Source: JACVRW01 sp034664005 (GTDB lineage: Bacteria > Actinomycetota > Thermoleophilia > Solirubrobacterales > Thermoleophilaceae). From it: DNA of 34,973 bases. The stretch is from positions 1-34,973 of the forward strand of contig JAXDIL010000155.1 in NCBI GenBank assembly GCA_034664005.1, in the 5' to 3' direction. The position numbers were made by a program, and so were the translations under genes. The notes below the pieces were generated by a model, which saw only the letters and a list, made by a program, of their open reading frames with translations, ran no database searches and was not told the DNA's origin. This document shows, one piece after another, positions 1-8,004 of this stretch; positions within the stretch are counted from its first letter, which is position 1; the number at the start of each line of letters is the position of its first letter.

Positions 1-1866
1 GGCCGGATCGCTCTGCGCTCCGACCAGCAGCAGCAGGCCGAGAACATCCGAAAGATGATGGTCGCGATGGCGGAGGACCTAAGGGTCGTCCTCATCAAGC
101 TCGCCGACCGCCTGCACAACATGCGCACGCTCGGCGCGATGCCCAAGCCCAAGCAGATCGAGAAGGCCAAGGAGACCCTCGAGATCTACGCGCCGCTCGC
201 GCATCGCCTCGGCATCCACGCGATCAAGTGGGAGCTCGAGGATCTGGCCTTCAACACGCTGCATCCGCGCAAGTACAACGAGATCAGGCAGATGGTCTCG
301 CAGCAGCGCGAGGAGCGCGACGCCTACGTGGACCGGGCGGGCGAGTACCTCGGCAAGGAGCTCAAGGCCGTGGGCATCGAGGCCGACATCGCCGGCCGCG
401 CGAAGCACTTCTACTCGATCTACTCGAAGATGACGAAGAAGGGCCGCGAGTTCAACGAGATCTACGACCTCACCGCGATGCGCGTGATCGTGGACTCGGT
501 GAAGGACTGCTACGGCGCCATCGGCGTCATCCACTCGCTCTGGAAGCCGCTGCCCGGGCGCTTCAAGGACTGGGTCGCCATGCCCAAGTTCAACATGTAC
601 CGGGCGCTCCACACGACCGTGATCGGGCCCGAGGGCCGGCCGCTCGAGATTCAGATCCGGACCATGGAGATGCACCGCACCGCCGAGTTCGGTGTGGCGG
701 CTCACTGGATCTACAAGGGCGATGGCAGCGGCCCGGCCGAGGAGAAGGTGGAGTGGCTCCGCCACCTGCTCGACTGGCAGCAGGAGATGGCGGACCCGCA
801 GGAGTTCGCGCAGACGCTGAAGGCGGACCTGTTCGAGGACGAGGTGTTCGTCTTCACGCCGAAGGGCGAGGTGAAGTCGCTCGGGGCGGGCGCCACGCCG
901 CTCGACTTCGCCTACGAGGTCCACACCGACGTGGGCCACCGCTGCGTGGGCGCGAAGGTGAACGGCAAGATCGTGCCGCTCCACTACACGCTCCAGTCGG
1001 GCGACATCTGCGAGGTGCTCACCTCGAAGAAGGAGCGCGGACCGTCGAGGGACTGGCTCGCGCTCGCGAAGACGACGCGCGCCCAGTCGAAGATCCGCGC
1101 CTGGTTCAAGCGCGAGCGCCGCGAGGACTCCGAGCGCTCCGGGCGCGAGATCCTGCAGGAGAACCTGAAGCGCGCCGGCCTGCCCCCGCAGAAGATGGCC
1201 GGCTCGCCGCTGCTCGCGGACGTGATCCGCGAGATGGGCTTCAAGAAGGGCGAGGACTTCTACATCGCGCTCGGCCAGTCGAAGATCTCGCCGAAGACCG
1301 TCACCCAGAAGCTGATGCACCGGCTGAAGGAGGGCGAGTCCGCGGTGGAGGCGCCGTCGCCGGCGGCGGAGCTGATGGAGCGCCGCGAGGCGCCGCGCAA
1401 GACGGCGGCGTCGTCCACTTACGGGATCCAGGTCGAGGGCGTGCAGGACGTGATGCTGCGCCTGGCCAAGTGCTGCCGGCCCGTGCCGGGCGACCCGATC
1501 GTCGGCTACATCTCCCTGGGCAAGGGGATCACGATCCACCACGAGCACTGCCCGAACTCGAAGGCGCTCATGAAGAACCCGGAGCGCTTCACGCCGGTGG
1601 CATGGGAGGGCGACACGACCTCCTCGTTCCGGGTCGAGCTCCAGGTGGACGGCTGGGACCGCCACCGGCTGCTCGAGGACCTGTCGCGGACCTTTGCCGA
1701 GACCGGCATCAACATCCTCGAGGCGCGCTGCACGGTGGTCCACCCGATGGTGAAGAACCGCTTCGTCGTGGAGGTGGGGGACACAGACTCGCTCCGCACC
1801 TGCATCACGCGCATCCGGAACATCGAGTCGGTCTTCGACGCCTACCGCGTCACGCCGACCGGCTAG
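1..1866 (+). CDS. rel: Bifunctional (p)ppGpp synthetase/hydrolase Rel (5' partial)
   Basis: Makes and degrades the stringent-response alarmone (p)ppGpp from GDP/GTP and ATP. The frame is open from base 1, so the N-terminus is missing: the fragment of 621 residues begins inside the HD hydrolase domain, and the HDxxED-type metal motif lies outside. Still visible is the end of the HD domain (LIKLADRLHNMRTL, about residues 31-44). Next come the synthetase domain (about 135-240, with YDLTAMR and RFKD, the latter being the RxKD form seen in bifunctional Rel enzymes), a TGS domain (about 277-341, starting EDEVFVFTPKG) and a zinc-finger-like region (AKCCRPVPGD ... HHEHCPN, about bases 1465-1557). The C-terminus is an ACT domain. 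The stop TAG shares bases with the stop of the convergent lipid kinase gene (CTAG, 1863-1866). Family assignment is firm; rel rather than relA or spoT is inferred because all domains are present. Confidence 0.95.
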   Translation, partial: GRIALRSDQQQQAENIRKMMVAMAEDLRVVLIKLADRLHNMRTLGAMPKPKQIEKAKETLEIYAPLAHRLGIHAIKWELEDLAFNTLHPRKYNEIRQMVSQQREERDAYVDRAGEYLGKELKAVGIEADIAGRAKHFYSIYSKMTKKGREFNEIYDLTAMRVIVDSVKDCYGAIGVIHSLWKPLPGRFKDWVAMPKFNMYRALHTTVIGPEGRPLEIQIRTMEMHRTAEFGVAAHWIYKGDGSGPAEEKVEWLRHLLDWQQEMADPQEFAQTLKADLFEDEVFVFTPKGEVKSLGAGATPLDFAYEVHTDVGHRCVGAKVNGKIVPLHYTLQSGDICEVLTSKKERGPSRDWLALAKTTRAQSKIRAWFKRERREDSERSGREILQENLKRAGLPPQKMAGSPLLADVIREMGFKKGEDFYIALGQSKISPKTVTQKLMHRLKEGESAVEAPSPAAELMERREAPRKTAASSTYGIQVEGVQDVMLRLAKCCRPVPGDPIVGYISLGKGITIHHEHCPNSKALMKNPERFTPVAWEGDTTSSFRVELQVDGWDRHRLLEDLSRTFAETGINILEARCTVVHPMVKNRFVVEVGDTDSLRTCITRIRNIESVFDAYRVTPTG

Positions 1867-2852
1867 GCGACCGCGAGCAGGCCGCCGGGCGTCACGCCGA
1901 ACTCGACCTCGGCGAACTCGCCGATGTAGTCGCCGTCCACCTGCACCGGGAAGGTGCGCGCGTCGATCGCCTCGACGCGGGCGCTCGGCAGCTCGAGCAT
2001 GGGCTCCACCTGGCGGTGGCGCATCACGGTGCGGGCGTGTCCCGACAGGAGGCGCGGGATCAGCGTCGGCAGCTCCAGCGCCGTGGCCTTCTTCAGCACC
2101 CCGATCGACAGCGAGCCCATGTTGAGGCCGGCCGGCTCGACCACCCTGATCGGGCGCTTGCGGAAGTAGGTGAACGGGTCCGAGTTCTGCACCACGGCGG
2201 TAACGCCCTCCTGGACGCGCCCGCCCGCGGTCACGCGCACGCGCGGCGGGTTCACGAGGTAGCGACTCGAGAAGATCGCGACGGCACAGGCGCTGTAGTA
2301 CCAGGCGCCGAAGCGGGCCTTGCGGTACGGGTGGGCGTCCACGCGCTCCACCACGGATGCGTCGAGCCCGGCGCCGGCGGCGAACACGAAGTGACGGTCG
2401 TCGACCCGGCCGAGGTCGACGGGGAAGGGCTCGAAGTCGTCGGCCATGCGGAGCAGGTGCTCGGTCGCGTCGACCACGTCGTTCGGGATGCCGAGCGTGC
2501 GCGCCCAGACGTTCGTCGAGCCGCCCGGCAGCGCCGTGAGCGGGGTGCGCGAGCCCGCGAGGCCGTTTGCGGCCTCGTTCACGGTGCCGTCGCCGCCGAA
2601 CGCCACGACCACGTCGTAGCCCTCGCTCGCCGCCTCACGGCAGATCTGCGTGGCGTGTCCGCGCTCCTGGGTGTCGGCCGCCTCTACGGCGTAGCGCGAG
2701 CCGAGCGCGTAGACCACCAGATTGCGCAGCCGGTCGGAGACCGTGGTCGCGTACGGATTCACGATCACGAGCATGCGCCGCTTCGGCGTGCGTTCGGGCA
2801 GAAGGCGCTCGGCTAGTCCCTCCGCGCGCTCGAGGGCTGTGTCGGCGGCCAC
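1863..2852 (-). CDS. Diacylglycerol/lipid kinase family protein
   Basis: A 329-residue member of the DAGK catalytic family (YegS/BmrU/DgkB type), which phosphorylates diacylglycerol or a related lipid with ATP at the inner membrane face. The nucleotide-binding signature FGGDGTVNE lies at residues 85-93 and PGGSTNVWAR at 109-118; MLVIVNPYA at 27-35 is the typical opening strand. The length fits a complete protein. The start is GTG at 2852, with a -10-like TAGGGT on the minus strand at 2863-2868. It is the last gene of a four-gene minus-strand run (corA, phosphomannomutase, MBL hydrolase, this). Its lipid substrate cannot be read from the sequence. Confidence 0.9.
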   Translation of the reverse strand: MAADTALERAEGLAERLLPERTPKRRMLVIVNPYATTVSDRLRNLVVYALGSRYAVEAADTQERGHATQICREAASEGYDVVVAFGGDGTVNEAANGLAGSRTPLTALPGGSTNVWARTLGIPNDVVDATEHLLRMADDFEPFPVDLGRVDDRHFVFAAGAGLDASVVERVDAHPYRKARFGAWYYSACAVAIFSSRYLVNPPRVRVTAGGRVQEGVTAVVQNSDPFTYFRKRPIRVVEPAGLNMGSLSIGVLKKATALELPTLIPRLLSGHARTVMRHRQVEPMLELPSARVEAIDARTFPVQVDGDYIGEFAEVEFGVTPGGLLAVA

Positions 2853-2882
2853 GAGGGGACCAACCCTACCCGGGCGGCGCGG

Positions 2883-3851
2883 TTACCGAACCGACTCGAA
2901 CACGCTCGTGCCGTCGCGGTCGACCTCGCGCGCGCGGCCGTCGCCGGTGAGAAGGTCCACGTGCCCGAGCACCTCGGACAGGGTCAGGTACGCCTGCGTG
3001 ACCGCGACGTTGCCCCAGAGCGCCTGCGCGATCTCATATGCAGTGCGCGGCCGCTCGGTGATCAGCCGGTGGATCTTCTCGGCGCGGCGGCGGTGGAGCG
3101 TGAAGCGCTCGTCGATGAGGCTGCGGTGGTCCGTGATCGGGTCGCCATGGCCCGGGAGCACCAGCTCCACGTCCATCTCGCGCGTGGCCTCCAGCGAGCG
3201 CAGGTACGCGACGAGCGCCTGCGCGCGCTCCGTCGATCCGTCCGTCGGGCGCGTGATGAGCGGGTTCGAGGAGATGTGGCCGAGCAGGTGATCGCCCGCG
3301 ATCAGGATGCGCCTGTCGTGGTCGTGGAAGACGGTGTCCGTCGGGCTATGTCCCGGCCGGTGGTGCACGTGGAGAGTGCGGTCGCGGAAGCGCATCTCCT
3401 CGCCGTCGCGCAGCACGCGCGTCACGTCCGCGCGGGCGCCCCAGGCGCGGAAGGCCTGCGAGACCGAGGTGAGCGCGCTGACCACGTCCTCCGGGATCCC
3501 GTTGCGGAGCATCACCTCGCGCGCGAACGCGTCGTCCTTCTGGGCCTCCTCGGAGTAGTTCTCGACGAACGGCACCGCCACGTCGATCGCCGCCACGTCC
3601 GCGCCGGAGCGCTGCGCGACCAGTGAGACAAGGCCCAGGTGGTCGATGTGCTGGTGGGTGAGGATCACCAGCTCGATGTCCTCGAGCCGGTGCCCGAGCT
3701 CCGCGATCCCGCGCTGGAGCTCGTCGAACGAGGTGCCGGAGTTCGGGCCGGCGTCGACGAGCGTGAGCGGGTCGTCCTCGATCAGGTAGACGTTCACCCG
3801 CCCGACGGCGAAGGGCGTCGGAACGGCGATCCGGTGGATCCCGTGGCTCAC
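2883..3851 (-). CDS. MBL-fold metallo-hydrolase (LACTB2/glyoxalase II-like)
   Basis: A 322-residue metallo-beta-lactamase-fold hydrolase. The metal ligands are clear: THQHIDH at residues 65-71, then HRPGHSPTD, AGDHLL and LPGHGDP further along, which together bind two metals. The last 80 residues (HRRRAEKIHRLITERPRTA onward) look like the winged-helix tail of the LACTB2-like subgroup, whose members are hydrolases or endoribonucleases. The exact substrate is unknown. The start is GTG at 3851 and overlaps the TGA of the upstream phosphomannomutase gene (GTGA), so the two are probably translationally coupled. Confidence 0.85.
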   Translation of the reverse strand: MSHGIHRIAVPTPFAVGRVNVYLIEDDPLTLVDAGPNSGTSFDELQRGIAELGHRLEDIELVILTHQHIDHLGLVSLVAQRSGADVAAIDVAVPFVENYSEEAQKDDAFAREVMLRNGIPEDVVSALTSVSQAFRAWGARADVTRVLRDGEEMRFRDRTLHVHHRPGHSPTDTVFHDHDRRILIAGDHLLGHISSNPLITRPTDGSTERAQALVAYLRSLEATREMDVELVLPGHGDPITDHRSLIDERFTLHRRRAEKIHRLITERPRTAYEIAQALWGNVAVTQAYLTLSEVLGHVDLLTGDGRAREVDRDGTSVFESVR

Positions 3852-5215
3852 CCGCGGATCACGCCGAGCACCTCGTCCCGCTTCTCCTCCATGTGCTCGC
3901 GGGAGACCAGCGACTCGAGGTTCAGGCGCAGCAGCGGCTCGGTGTTCGACGGCCTCACGTTGAAGTGCCAGTCGTCGTAGTCGATCGAGACGCCGTCGAG
4001 GTGCGACACGCGCCCGTCCCAGTAGCGCTCCTCGAGCTCCTTCATCTTGCCCTCCGGGTCGTCGACCTCGGAGTTGATCTCGCCGGAGATGAAGTAGCGC
4101 GAGCGCAGCGGCTCGAGCAGCTCGCTGAGCTTCTTCTTCTCTACGGACAGCAGCTCGAGGATCAGGAGCGCCGGGATCGTGCCGGAGTCCGCGCAGTAGA
4201 AGTCGTGGAAGTAGTAGTGGCCGGATACCTCGCCGCCGAAGGCCGCGCCCACCTCGCGCATGCGCGTCTTGAAGAAGGCGTGCCCCACGCGGTTCATGTA
4301 CGCGTGTCCGCCGGCCTGCTCGACGATGTCGGGCACCGCGCGCGAGGCGCGCACGTCGTAGAGGATGGCCGAGCCGGGCTCCTTGCGGAGGATCGACTCG
4401 GCCAGGAGGGCGGTCATGAAGTCGCCGTCCACGAAGCGGCCGGTGTCGTCGATGAAGAAGCAGCGGTCGGCGTCGCCGTCCCAGGCGATGCCCAGGTCGG
4501 CGTGGGTCTCGGTGACCCTGTCGATGATGAAGCGGCGGTTCTCCTCGAGCAGCGGGTTCGGCTCGTGGTCGGGAAACTCGCCGTTCGGCTCCCAGTAGGC
4601 GGGCTCCTGGTCGAGCGGGAAGCTGTCGAGGATCGGCCCCACCATCGGGCCAGCCATGCCGTTTCCGCCGTCGAGCATGACCTTCATGGGCTTGATCGCG
4701 GCCGGGTCGATGTAGCCGAGCGCGTCCTTCCGGAACGGCTCGGCGATGTCCTCGGTCGTGATCTCGCCGGGCCGCTCGGCCGGCGGGCCGGGCTCGCCGC
4801 TCGCGACCAGGTCACGCAGCTCGCCGATGCCTGAGTCGCCAGACAGCGCGAGCGCGCCGCGCTTCACGAGCTTGGCGCCGGTGTAGGCCTTCGGGTTGTG
4901 CGACGCGGTGCACATGAGCCCGCCGTCGAGCTCGCGCGAGCCGACCGTCCAATAGAGCATCTCCGTCCCGACCATCCCGACGTCGAGCACGCCGGCACCC
5001 GAGTCGGCGATGCCGCGCGCGTACTCGGCGGCCATGCTGGGCGCCGACAGCCGCATGTCGCGCCCGACGGCGATGCGCTGCTCCTCGGGCGGCGTGCCCT
5101 GGAGCTCGGCGAGCACCTGGGGAAAGGCCCGGCCGATCCGGTAGGCGAGCGCCTCGTCCATCTGCTCCGGGTAGGTGCCGCGGACGTCGTACGCCTTGAA
5201 GATGGAGGGGTCCAT
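3848..5215 (-). CDS. manB: Phosphomannomutase/phosphoglucomutase
   Basis: A 455-residue alpha-D-phosphohexomutase that interconverts hexose 6-phosphate and 1-phosphate, supplying mannose-1-P or glucose-1-P for sugar nucleotides. All four active-site elements are present: the phosphoserine loop TASHNP (Ser105), the metal loop DGDADR, the sugar-specificity loop GGEVSGHYYF, and the phosphate-binding RPSNTEP near the C-terminus. GEVSGH is typical of the PMM/PGM subgroup. The start is ATG at 5215. It lies 13 bases downstream of corA and overlaps the MBL gene by 4 bases. Mannose versus glucose preference is not decidable here; manB is the usual actinobacterial name. Confidence 0.92.
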   Translation of the reverse strand: MDPSIFKAYDVRGTYPEQMDEALAYRIGRAFPQVLAELQGTPPEEQRIAVGRDMRLSAPSMAAEYARGIADSGAGVLDVGMVGTEMLYWTVGSRELDGGLMCTASHNPKAYTGAKLVKRGALALSGDSGIGELRDLVASGEPGPPAERPGEITTEDIAEPFRKDALGYIDPAAIKPMKVMLDGGNGMAGPMVGPILDSFPLDQEPAYWEPNGEFPDHEPNPLLEENRRFIIDRVTETHADLGIAWDGDADRCFFIDDTGRFVDGDFMTALLAESILRKEPGSAILYDVRASRAVPDIVEQAGGHAYMNRVGHAFFKTRMREVGAAFGGEVSGHYYFHDFYCADSGTIPALLILELLSVEKKKLSELLEPLRSRYFISGEINSEVDDPEGKMKELEERYWDGRVSHLDGVSIDYDDWHFNVRPSNTEPLLRLNLESLVSREHMEEKRDEVLGVIRG

Positions 5216-5228
5216 TACCCCACGGGTT

Positions 5229-6224
5229 CTACAGGAACCCGCGCCGGCGGAAGTAGACCACCATGGCGATCAGCACGGCGCCCATCACGCCGATGATCGT
5301 CCAGAAGGCCTCGACCGTCCCCGCGAACGGCAGGTGCACGTTCATGCCGAAGATGCTCGCCAGGAGCGTCAGCGGCAGGATGATCACGCTGAAGGCCGTG
5401 AGCACGCGCAGCACCTCGTTCACGCGGTGGGAGAGCACCGACTCGTTCGTGTCCTCGAGCGCCTCGACCACTTCCTTGTAGTTCTCGAGCATGTCCCAGA
5501 TGCGCTCGGAGGCGTCGACGATGTCGTCGAAGTAGATCTCCATCTCGTCCGCGAGGTAGCGCTGCTTCGTCCGCTCGAGGTCGCGCAGCACGGCGCGCTG
5601 CGGGCGGATCACCTTGCGGAAGTTGATGATCTCCTGCTTCGAGTTGGAGAGGTCGCGCACGACCTCCTCGGCCTTGCCCTCGAAGATGTCCTCCTCGAGC
5701 CGCTCCAGCTTGTTCCCGATCTTGCGGAGCATCGGGAAGCAGTAGTCGAAGGAGTCGTCGACGATCTTGTAGAGCAGGTAGCCGCTGCCCTTCGAGAGCA
5801 TGTTCTGGCGCACCTCCTCGTGGGAGCGGCAGCGCTCGAACAGGTACTCGACCGGCGGGATCGGCGTGTTCGGGATCGTGATGAGGAAGTCCGGCCCGAT
5901 GAAGATGTCGAGCTCGGCGGCGTTCAGGCGGCCGACGGTCTTATCGAAGACCGGGAAGTAGAGGACGATGAAGAGGTAGTCCTCGTACTCGTCGATCTTC
6001 GGGCGCTGGTTGCGCGAGAGGACGTCCTCGTAGTCGAGCGGGTGGAACTCGAAGTGCTCCTCCAGCCAGGCGCGCTCCGTGGGGCCTGGGCTCTCGATGT
6101 TGATCCAGCGGAGCCCACCCCACTCGATGGACTCGACGCGCGGCTCAGTGGCCGCTTCGTGACGTGCGGAGTCGACCCGCGCGCGCGCGGAGCGCCTGAG
6201 ACGTGGCTTCGGCAGGCTCGGCAT
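5229..6224 (-). CDS. corA: CorA family magnesium/divalent cation transporter
   Basis: A 331-residue homopentameric Mg2+ channel of the inner membrane. It has a long acidic, helical cytoplasmic domain (about residues 30-265, including the stalk region rich in Glu and Arg). Two C-terminal membrane helices follow (about 270-290 and 307-326), with the hallmark GMN motif at 293-295 closing the first. The tail ends in basic residues (FRRRGFL), as in the family. The periplasmic loop after GMN reads VHLPFAGTVEAFW rather than the more usual MPE-type loop, so ion selectivity could differ. The gene is divergent from the SAM-riboswitch operon and heads the minus-strand run. Confidence 0.93.
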   Translation of the reverse strand: MPSLPKPRLRRSARARVDSARHEAATEPRVESIEWGGLRWINIESPGPTERAWLEEHFEFHPLDYEDVLSRNQRPKIDEYEDYLFIVLYFPVFDKTVGRLNAAELDIFIGPDFLITIPNTPIPPVEYLFERCRSHEEVRQNMLSKGSGYLLYKIVDDSFDYCFPMLRKIGNKLERLEEDIFEGKAEEVVRDLSNSKQEIINFRKVIRPQRAVLRDLERTKQRYLADEMEIYFDDIVDASERIWDMLENYKEVVEALEDTNESVLSHRVNEVLRVLTAFSVIILPLTLLASIFGMNVHLPFAGTVEAFWTIIGVMGAVLIAMVVYFRRRGFL

Positions 6225-6245
6225 CAGGTCTAAGGGGGTCGTCCA

Positions 6246-6259
6246 GCACGTTCACGTGC
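6246..6259. repeat. Short inverted repeat between corA and thrC
   Basis: GCACG, four-base spacer TTCA, CGTGC: a perfect 5-base inverted repeat in the 80-base gap between the divergent corA gene and the riboswitch. It could be a small operator or chance in GC-rich DNA. Confidence 0.3.
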
Positions 6260-6288
6260 GTGATTCTACCCGCGAAGGCTGGTATCCT
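6260..6288 (+). promoter_or_regulatory. Candidate promoter of the thrC-moaD operon
   Basis: A -10-like TATCCT at 6283-6288 is preceded 17 bases upstream by a weak -35-like GTGATT (6260-6265). Transcription would begin around 6295, about 10 bases before the riboswitch P1 helix, which is the spacing expected. The hexamers are weak, so position supports this call more than sequence does. Confidence 0.35.
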
Positions 6289-6305
6289 CCGCCGCCTACA
6301 TAGCC

Positions 6306-6409
6306 GTTGCATCGAGAGGGGTGGAGGGACATGGCCCGGTGAAGCCCCGGCAACCACCCAGTGGACTGATTGTCCGCTGGGAAAGGTGCCAATTCCATCG
6401 AGATGTGAC
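6306..6409 (+). ncRNA. SAM-I (S-box) riboswitch aptamer
   Basis: Binds S-adenosylmethionine. The conserved S-box core is legible: AGAGGGGTGGAGGGAC, then GGTGAAGCCCCGGCAACC (kink-turn and P2 region), then GGGAAAGGTGCCAATTCC. The closing P1 helix pairs GTTGCATC (6306-6313) with GATGTGAC (6402-6409), eight pairs with two G-U. The order and spacing match the SAM-I class rather than SAM-II. It lies directly upstream of a terminator and of the threonine-synthase-like gene. Family knowledge: SAM-I switches almost always turn off sulfur, methionine or SAM genes when SAM is high. Confidence 0.95.
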
Positions 6410-6422
6410 AGGGCGCCTGAAC

Positions 6423-6455
6423 AAGGCCTCCGTCACAGCACCGGCGGAGGCTTTT
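6423..6455 (+). terminator. Riboswitch-controlled intrinsic terminator
   Basis: A 7-base-pair GC stem, GCCTCCG (6426-6432) with CGGAGGC (6445-6451), has a 12-base loop and is followed by TTTT (6452-6455); AA before the stem can extend it. The loop-side sequence GTCACA (6432-6437) is complementary to TGTGAC (6404-6409), the 3' strand of P1. This gives the classical switch: SAM-bound P1 leaves the terminator free to form, and without SAM an antiterminator forms. It therefore predicts OFF with SAM. Confidence 0.9.
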
Positions 6456-6476
6456 GACATGAAAGGGGCTGTTTTC

Positions 6477-7712
6477 ATGCCTGTTCAGGCGCTGAAATGC
6501 AAAGAATGTGATTCGACGTACCCGCTCGACGCCCGCTACGTCTGCGAGCAGTGCTTCGGGCCGCTCGAGGTGGCCTACGACTTCAGCGGGATCGACCCCG
6601 CCGAGGCGAAGCGGAAGATCCAGGCCGGGCCGCAGACGATCTGGCGCTACGCGGACTTCCTGCCGTTCTCCGCACCGCCGGCGACCGGGCTGCCCGTCGG
6701 CCTGACGCCGCTACAGCGCGCGCCGCGGCTGGCCGAGACGCTCGGCGTGGGGGAGGTGTTCGTGAAGAACGACACCGCGAACCCGACCCACTCGTTCAAG
6801 GACCGTGTCGTTGCGGTCGCGCTGGCGAAGGCGCAGGAGCTCGGCTTCGAGGTGGTGGCGTGCGCCTCCACCGGCAACCTGGCGAACGCGGTGGCTGCTC
6901 ACGCGGCCGCGGCCGGGCTCGAGTCGTACGTCTTCATACCGTCGAACCTCGAGGAGCAGAAGGTGCTCGCCACCGGCGTGTACGGCACGCACCTCGTGGC
7001 GGTGCGCGGCAGCTACGACGACGTGAACCGGCTCTGCACGGAGATCTCCGGTGAGCGCGACTGGGCGTTCGTGAACGTGAACCTGCGTCCGTACTACTCG
7101 CAGGGCTCGAAGACGATCGCGTACGAGATCGCCGAGCAGCTCGGCTTCGAGCTGCCGGGGCACATCGTGGCCCCGATCGCATCCGGCTCGCTGTTCACGA
7201 AGATCGCGCGTGGCTTCGAGGAGTGGCTCGAGGTGGGCCTTCTCTCCGGCGAGCTGCCGGTCTTCCACGGCGCGCAGCCGGAGGGCTGCTCGCCGGTGGC
7301 GCGCGCCTTCGACGAGGGGCACGACGTCTGCAAGCCGGTGAAGCCGGACACGATCGCCAAGTCGCTCGCGATCGGCAACCCCGCGGACGGCCCGTACGCG
7401 CTCGACCTGGCGCGGCGCACGGAGGGCTCGATCGACTCCGTGTCGGACGAGGAGATCCGCGAGGGCATCCGCCTGCTGGCCCAGACCACGGGCATCTTCA
7501 CCGAGACGGCCGGCGGGGTGACGACCGCGGTGCTCCGCAAGCTGGCCGAGCGCGGCGACCTGGGCGCGAACGACCGAGTGGTGCTCGTGATCACCGGGGA
7601 CGGCCTCAAGACGCTCGACGCCGTGCGCGGCACGTTCGAGTCCCACGAGATCGATCCGTCCATCGAGGCGTTCGAGGACGCGCTCGCCGGAGCCGCCGTC
7701 GGCGCTGTGTAA
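6477..7712 (+). CDS. thrC: Threonine synthase family PLP enzyme (possible homocysteine-forming enzyme)
   Basis: A 411-residue fold-type II PLP enzyme of the threonine synthase family, which acts on O-phosphohomoserine. An N-terminal zinc ribbon has CxxC pairs at residues 8/11 and 23/26. The PLP lysine is K108 in NPTHSFKDR, STGN lies at 131-134, and a glycine-rich GDGLKTLD lies near the end. The ATG at 6477 is chosen because AAAGGGG (6462-6468) sits 8 bases upstream; an in-frame ATG at 6459 lies before that Shine-Dalgarno sequence. Longer frames would run through the riboswitch. Annotated by homology it is ThrC. However, SAM-OFF control and the following CysO/MoaD-like carrier gene suggest it may instead transfer sulfur to O-phosphohomoserine. 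Family is certain; the reaction is not. Confidence 0.9.
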   Translation: MPVQALKCKECDSTYPLDARYVCEQCFGPLEVAYDFSGIDPAEAKRKIQAGPQTIWRYADFLPFSAPPATGLPVGLTPLQRAPRLAETLGVGEVFVKNDTANPTHSFKDRVVAVALAKAQELGFEVVACASTGNLANAVAAHAAAAGLESYVFIPSNLEEQKVLATGVYGTHLVAVRGSYDDVNRLCTEISGERDWAFVNVNLRPYYSQGSKTIAYEIAEQLGFELPGHIVAPIASGSLFTKIARGFEEWLEVGLLSGELPVFHGAQPEGCSPVARAFDEGHDVCKPVKPDTIAKSLAIGNPADGPYALDLARRTEGSIDSVSDEEIREGIRLLAQTTGIFTETAGGVTTAVLRKLAERGDLGANDRVVLVITGDGLKTLDAVRGTFESHEIDPSIEAFEDALAGAAVGAV

Positions 7713-7725
7713 TCTGGCGGTCCCG

Positions 7726-8004
7726 ATGGCGGTGACGGTCAAGATTCCCACGCAACTGCGGAGCGTTACGGGCGGCGACTCGGAGACGGCGGTCGACGGT
7801 GCGACCACCGTCGGCGACGTCCTCGACGGCCTCTACGAGCGCTACGACGGGCTCCGTGACCGGATCGCCGAGGACGGCGACCTGCGTCGCTTCGTGAACG
7901 TGTACGTGGGCGGCGAGGACATCCGCTTCCTCGACGGGCTCGACACGCCGGTCGAGGACGGCGACGAGGTCACGATCCTCCCGGCCGTGGCCGGCGGCAG
8001 CTGA
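7726..8004 (+). CDS. MoaD/ThiS/CysO-like sulfur-carrier protein with Gly-Gly-Ser C-terminus
   Basis: A 92-residue beta-grasp (ubiquitin-like) sulfur carrier. The segments RRFVNVYVGGEDIRFLDGL and VTILPAVAGG closely resemble M. tuberculosis CysO, the thiocarboxylate sulfur donor for CysM. In such proteins the terminal Gly-Gly is adenylated and converted to a thiocarboxylate by a MoeB/ThiF-type enzyme. Here the frame continues one codon past Gly-Gly: GGC GGC AGC TGA, giving a terminal Ser. By analogy with QbsE and Wolinella HcyS, which are made with extra residues, a JAMM/Mec-type protease would have to remove it. It starts 13 bases after the threonine-synthase-like gene, so it should share the SAM riboswitch. 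Fold and family are firm; the pathway is inferred. Confidence 0.92.
   Translation: MAVTVKIPTQLRSVTGGDSETAVDGATTVGDVLDGLYERYDGLRDRIAEDGDLRRFVNVYVGGEDIRFLDGLDTPVEDGDEVTILPAVAGGS

Noticed and set aside
79..1743. Long minus-strand open frame opposite rel
   Set aside because: Arg/Leu/His-rich shadow typical of GC-rich DNA, with no family motif, fully opposite a clear gene.
228..2816. 862-residue plus-strand frame across rel and the lipid kinase
   Set aside because: Shadow frame spanning two real genes on opposite strands, with low-complexity Arg/Gly composition.
6321..6476. N-terminal extension of the threonine-synthase-like gene
   Set aside because: It would translate the SAM-I aptamer and terminator; a good Shine-Dalgarno sequence precedes ATG 6477.
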